A stretch of DNA of 40,272 nt, taken from an uncultured archaeon. Lineage in GTDB: Archaea > Halobacteriota > Methanosarcinia > Methanosarcinales > Methanoperedenaceae. The stretch is taken from contig CABMIH010000029.1 in the NCBI GenBank assembly GCA_902386205.1, positions 1 to 40,272 of the forward strand. Direction: 5' to 3'. The position numbers were made by a program, and so were the translations under genes. Below the pieces are notes generated by a model that saw only the letters and a list, made by a program, of their open reading frames with translations, was not told where the DNA came from and searched no databases. Every line of letters starts with the position of its first letter. Position 1 is the stretch's first letter. Of the stretch, positions 38,522-40,272 are shown piece after piece.

Positions 38522-39844
38522 TTGAAAATCTGTCTGATCTCTCCGCAATTTCCTCATTCAGGCCGTGTTCCCATGTCGCCTCCGATCCTTGAATATCTGG
38601 GGGCGCTGACCCTCAAGGCAATGCCGGTTGCCGAACTTGAACTCATCGATGCAAATGCAAATGAGCCGCAGCCTTCCGGCATCCGGGCTGATCTCATCGG
38701 GATAAGCTCTGTCACGGCTACAATAACATGGTCTTATAAATTCAGCGATGAATTAAGAAAGCTCGGGAAAAAAGTCATCCTTGGCGGAATACATCCGACA
38801 GCGCTCCCCGAAGAGGCAAAACTGCATGCGGACGCCGTTGTTGTCGGGGAGGCCGAATCAGTCTGGCACGAGGTCCTGAGGGATGCCCATGATGGATGTC
38901 TGAAACCCTTTTATTATGGCCAGAGGCAGCCATTGGATGACCTGCCGCTACCGCTTGCGGTGAAAGGGCCGTACAAATTCAGGGCTGTTTTTACCATGCG
39001 GGGGTGTCCTTACAAATGCATATTCTGCTCTGTGAGGAAGTTCTTTGGCGATACCATACGATACCGTCCGGTCGATAATGTAGCCGCGGAAGTTGAAAAA
39101 TTCGCAGGCAGGATATATTTTAATGGCGACGATAATATATGGGGCGGGGATTTGAAGAGGTCGATTGAACTTTTTACGAAACTATCCACGGGCAAAAAGA
39201 AGTGGTGGTATGGTTTCGGGGACCTGCGCGCCGTTCAATCGCCGCTTGGCGATGAGATGCTTGAAGCTGCAAGGAAAAGCGGGCTTTGTTCTGTCTGGGC
39301 GGGATGGGAAACCTCATCAGGCGAGGGGCTGCGGATGTACCATGCCGAAGCCAAACAGGGTAAGGACAGGGAAGAAGCTGTCAGGAAAATCAAGAGTTAC
39401 GGTATTGATGTGACCCTTTTTGTCGTGCTCGGGGGAAGATCCGATACTGCCGATGATTTTGACAGGGTCATTGACCTTGCAAAAAGGCTCGGGGTCGCAA
39501 TTCACCCGGTTCTCCTGACTCCCCTGCCGGGCACCGAGCTTTATGAAGAATACAAGCCCTATCTTTTAAAGGACAGGGGATGGGAGTACTATACCGGGGT
39601 CAATGCCGTCTTTGAACATCCTGCGATGAGCCCTGAAGAGAGGGAGGAGAAGTTCTATAAGACCTCGCTTGAGTTGTTGAGTACGAAGAGGATATTGATG
39701 CACCTGTTCGAGATACCTTTGCGGGGTTTTCCGATGACGCATGTGCTTTCACTGATGAAACAGATTCCTATGAAAAGGGCTATGGAGAGAGCGTACAGGG
39801 AGTGGAAGAGGAACAAGGGGAAAGGAAGTATGGGAGGACAATAA
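38522..39844 (+). CDS. B12-binding-domain radical SAM enzyme
   Basis: A 440-residue protein. Residues 1-130 form a cobalamin-binding-like domain (SPQFPHSGRVPMSPPILEYL, LGGIHPTALPEEA) lacking a classical DxHxxG motif. Residues 155-350 are the radical SAM barrel with cluster cysteines 162, 166 and 169 (GCPYKCIFCS). The C-terminal part is helical and basic. Such enzymes methylate unactivated carbons or rearrange rings in hopanoid, carotenoid, lipid or cofactor synthesis. TTG 38522 follows AGGGGACGG. Substrate unknown; the small membrane protein upstream hints at a lipid-related role (inference). Confidence 0.85.
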   Translation: MKICLISPQFPHSGRVPMSPPILEYLGALTLKAMPVAELELIDANANEPQPSGIRADLIGISSVTATITWSYKFSDELRKLGKKVILGGIHPTALPEEAKLHADAVVVGEAESVWHEVLRDAHDGCLKPFYYGQRQPLDDLPLPLAVKGPYKFRAVFTMRGCPYKCIFCSVRKFFGDTIRYRPVDNVAAEVEKFAGRIYFNGDDNIWGGDLKRSIELFTKLSTGKKKWWYGFGDLRAVQSPLGDEMLEAARKSGLCSVWAGWETSSGEGLRMYHAEAKQGKDREEAVRKIKSYGIDVTLFVVLGGRSDTADDFDRVIDLAKRLGVAIHPVLLTPLPGTELYEEYKPYLLKDRGWEYYTGVNAVFEHPAMSPEEREEKFYKTSLELLSTKRILMHLFEIPLRGFPMTHVLSLMKQIPMKRAMERAYREWKRNKGKGSMGGQ

Positions 39845-39938
39845 CGATATCTCTTATCAAATATGAGATTTCAATACTCACCATATATAACCGTTTACTT
39901 CAAATAGTATGCAGTTGGACATTTAAAGATAATAGGGG

Positions 39939-40070
39939 TTGATTCAACTTACACAGGCCTCGTGCATCGTACGGGGTATACCAGTGACTGAAGGCGATGG
40001 GCGTTCATGCTCGTATAAAGCGATAGAAAGCCGAGCAACTCTTGAAATATCGAAATTCAGGCGCGAATAA
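39939..40070 (+). CDS. Short ORF, possibly a gene remnant (43 aa)
   Basis: A TTG-started frame after GGGG encodes a polar product including IPVTEGDGRSCSYKAIESRA, ending FRRE. Its GC content is higher than that of the flanking AT-rich DNA, suggesting a relic of a coding gene (perhaps of a mobile element). No family recognised and no strong start signal. Confidence 0.25.
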   Translation: MIQLTQASCIVRGIPVTEGDGRSCSYKAIESRATLEISKFRRE

Positions 40071-40105
40071 TAAAAAAGAATTCACAACGATATTCTTATG
40101 TTAAG

Positions 40106-40176
40106 CAATTATTATAAATAATTGTTGTGGAGTGATGAAAATTAACTGTAAACTACTCAGGGCTGGAAGCCCTGAG
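40106..40176. other. Two hairpins near the right edge
   Basis: CAATTATT (40106-40113)/AATAATTG (40117-40124), with an outer CACAAC/GTTGTG pair (40083-40088/40124-40129), and CTCAGGGCT (40156-40164)/AGCCCTGAG (40168-40176) with a 3-nt loop. On the minus strand the second is followed by TAGTTTAC, resembling right ends of archaeal IS200/IS605 elements; a plain terminator is the alternative. Confidence 0.4.
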
Positions 40177-40194
40177 CGTTTATGGTTGTCTCGG

Positions 40195-40272
40195 TTAGCC
40201 ATAGAAAAAGTCCTTTAAAAATTTCTGCGATGGATTTTTCTTCTGTACTTTGAAATCTACGTCTGCCCAATG
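40195..40272 (-). CDS. Possible C-terminus of a gene cut by the window edge
   Basis: A minus-strand frame entering from the right edge reads VDFKVQKKNPSQKFLKDFF and ends at TAA 40195. A second open frame on the same strand (FQSTEEKSIAEIFKGLFL) continues through the hairpin to a TGA near 40169. One of the two is probably the end of a real gene, possibly a transposase next to the IS-end-like hairpin, but 78 bases do not decide it. Confidence 0.3.
   Translation of the reverse strand, partial: HWADVDFKVQKKNPSQKFLKDFFYG

Overview
The window is chromosomal DNA from a methanogen-lineage archaeon. Markers are archaeal TFE, aTrm56, CofE (F420 side-chain ligase), a siroheme sulfite reductase of methanogen type, the DUF2193, DUF2180 and DUF2551 families, TATA boxes such as CTATTTAAAT, and dense ATGA-coupled operons. 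The gene set, moderate GC and mix of tetrahydrofolate and F420 enzymes point to Methanosarcinales or ANME-2d ('Ca. Methanoperedens'). That placement is inference. I saw no rRNA, tRNA or CRISPR array.

Layout. 1-1599: FAD oxidoreductase (cut by the window edge) and a DHA2-type MFS transporter, minus strand. 1751-4228: DUF2193, DUF2180 and an AqpM-like aquaporin, plus strand. 4225-7010: AT-rich accessory stretch with an IS200-type TnpA, a lipoprotein, short ORFs, a membrane protein, hairpins and two related IS-end-like elements. 7115-10001: radical SAM/M23-like pair, a PIN/UPF0175-like toxin-antitoxin pair and an orphan antitoxin-like ORF. 10081-11664: APS/PAPS reductase and sulfite reductase. 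11846-14120: a cysteine-protease island. 14563-19256: an operon folP-metV-metF-thiC-cofE. 19374-21170: a 21-residue peptide gene, rhodanese lipoprotein, methyltransferase and peroxiredoxin. 21305-25971: small membrane proteins and a complete iron-uptake operon (FTR1, DtxR-type regulator, FeoB, small Cys protein) behind two inverted-repeat operators. 26239-30075: small proteins, a methyltransferase and an RHH regulator. 30380-33704: purL and a DUF2551 protein. 33691-37622: information-processing operon (beta-CASP nuclease, Trm56, ATP-grasp, TFE, HD protein). 37792-37857: a second copy of the 21-residue peptide gene. 38168-39844: membrane protein and B12-binding radical SAM enzyme. The right edge holds hairpins and possibly a cut gene.

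Two observations stand out as candidates for undescribed biology. First, two unlinked genes (19374-19439 + and 37792-37857 -) each encode a 21-residue peptide ending KGTCKCHSSCA. The peptides are 18/21 identical, yet most codons in the shared tail differ synonymously, which is the mark of selection on a translated product. Second, within 2.3 kb there is a papain-like protease, a separate protein made of its C-terminal domain, a separate protein resembling its N-terminal propeptide-like segment, and a chagasin-type inhibitor. This looks like a self-contained, modular protease-control system.
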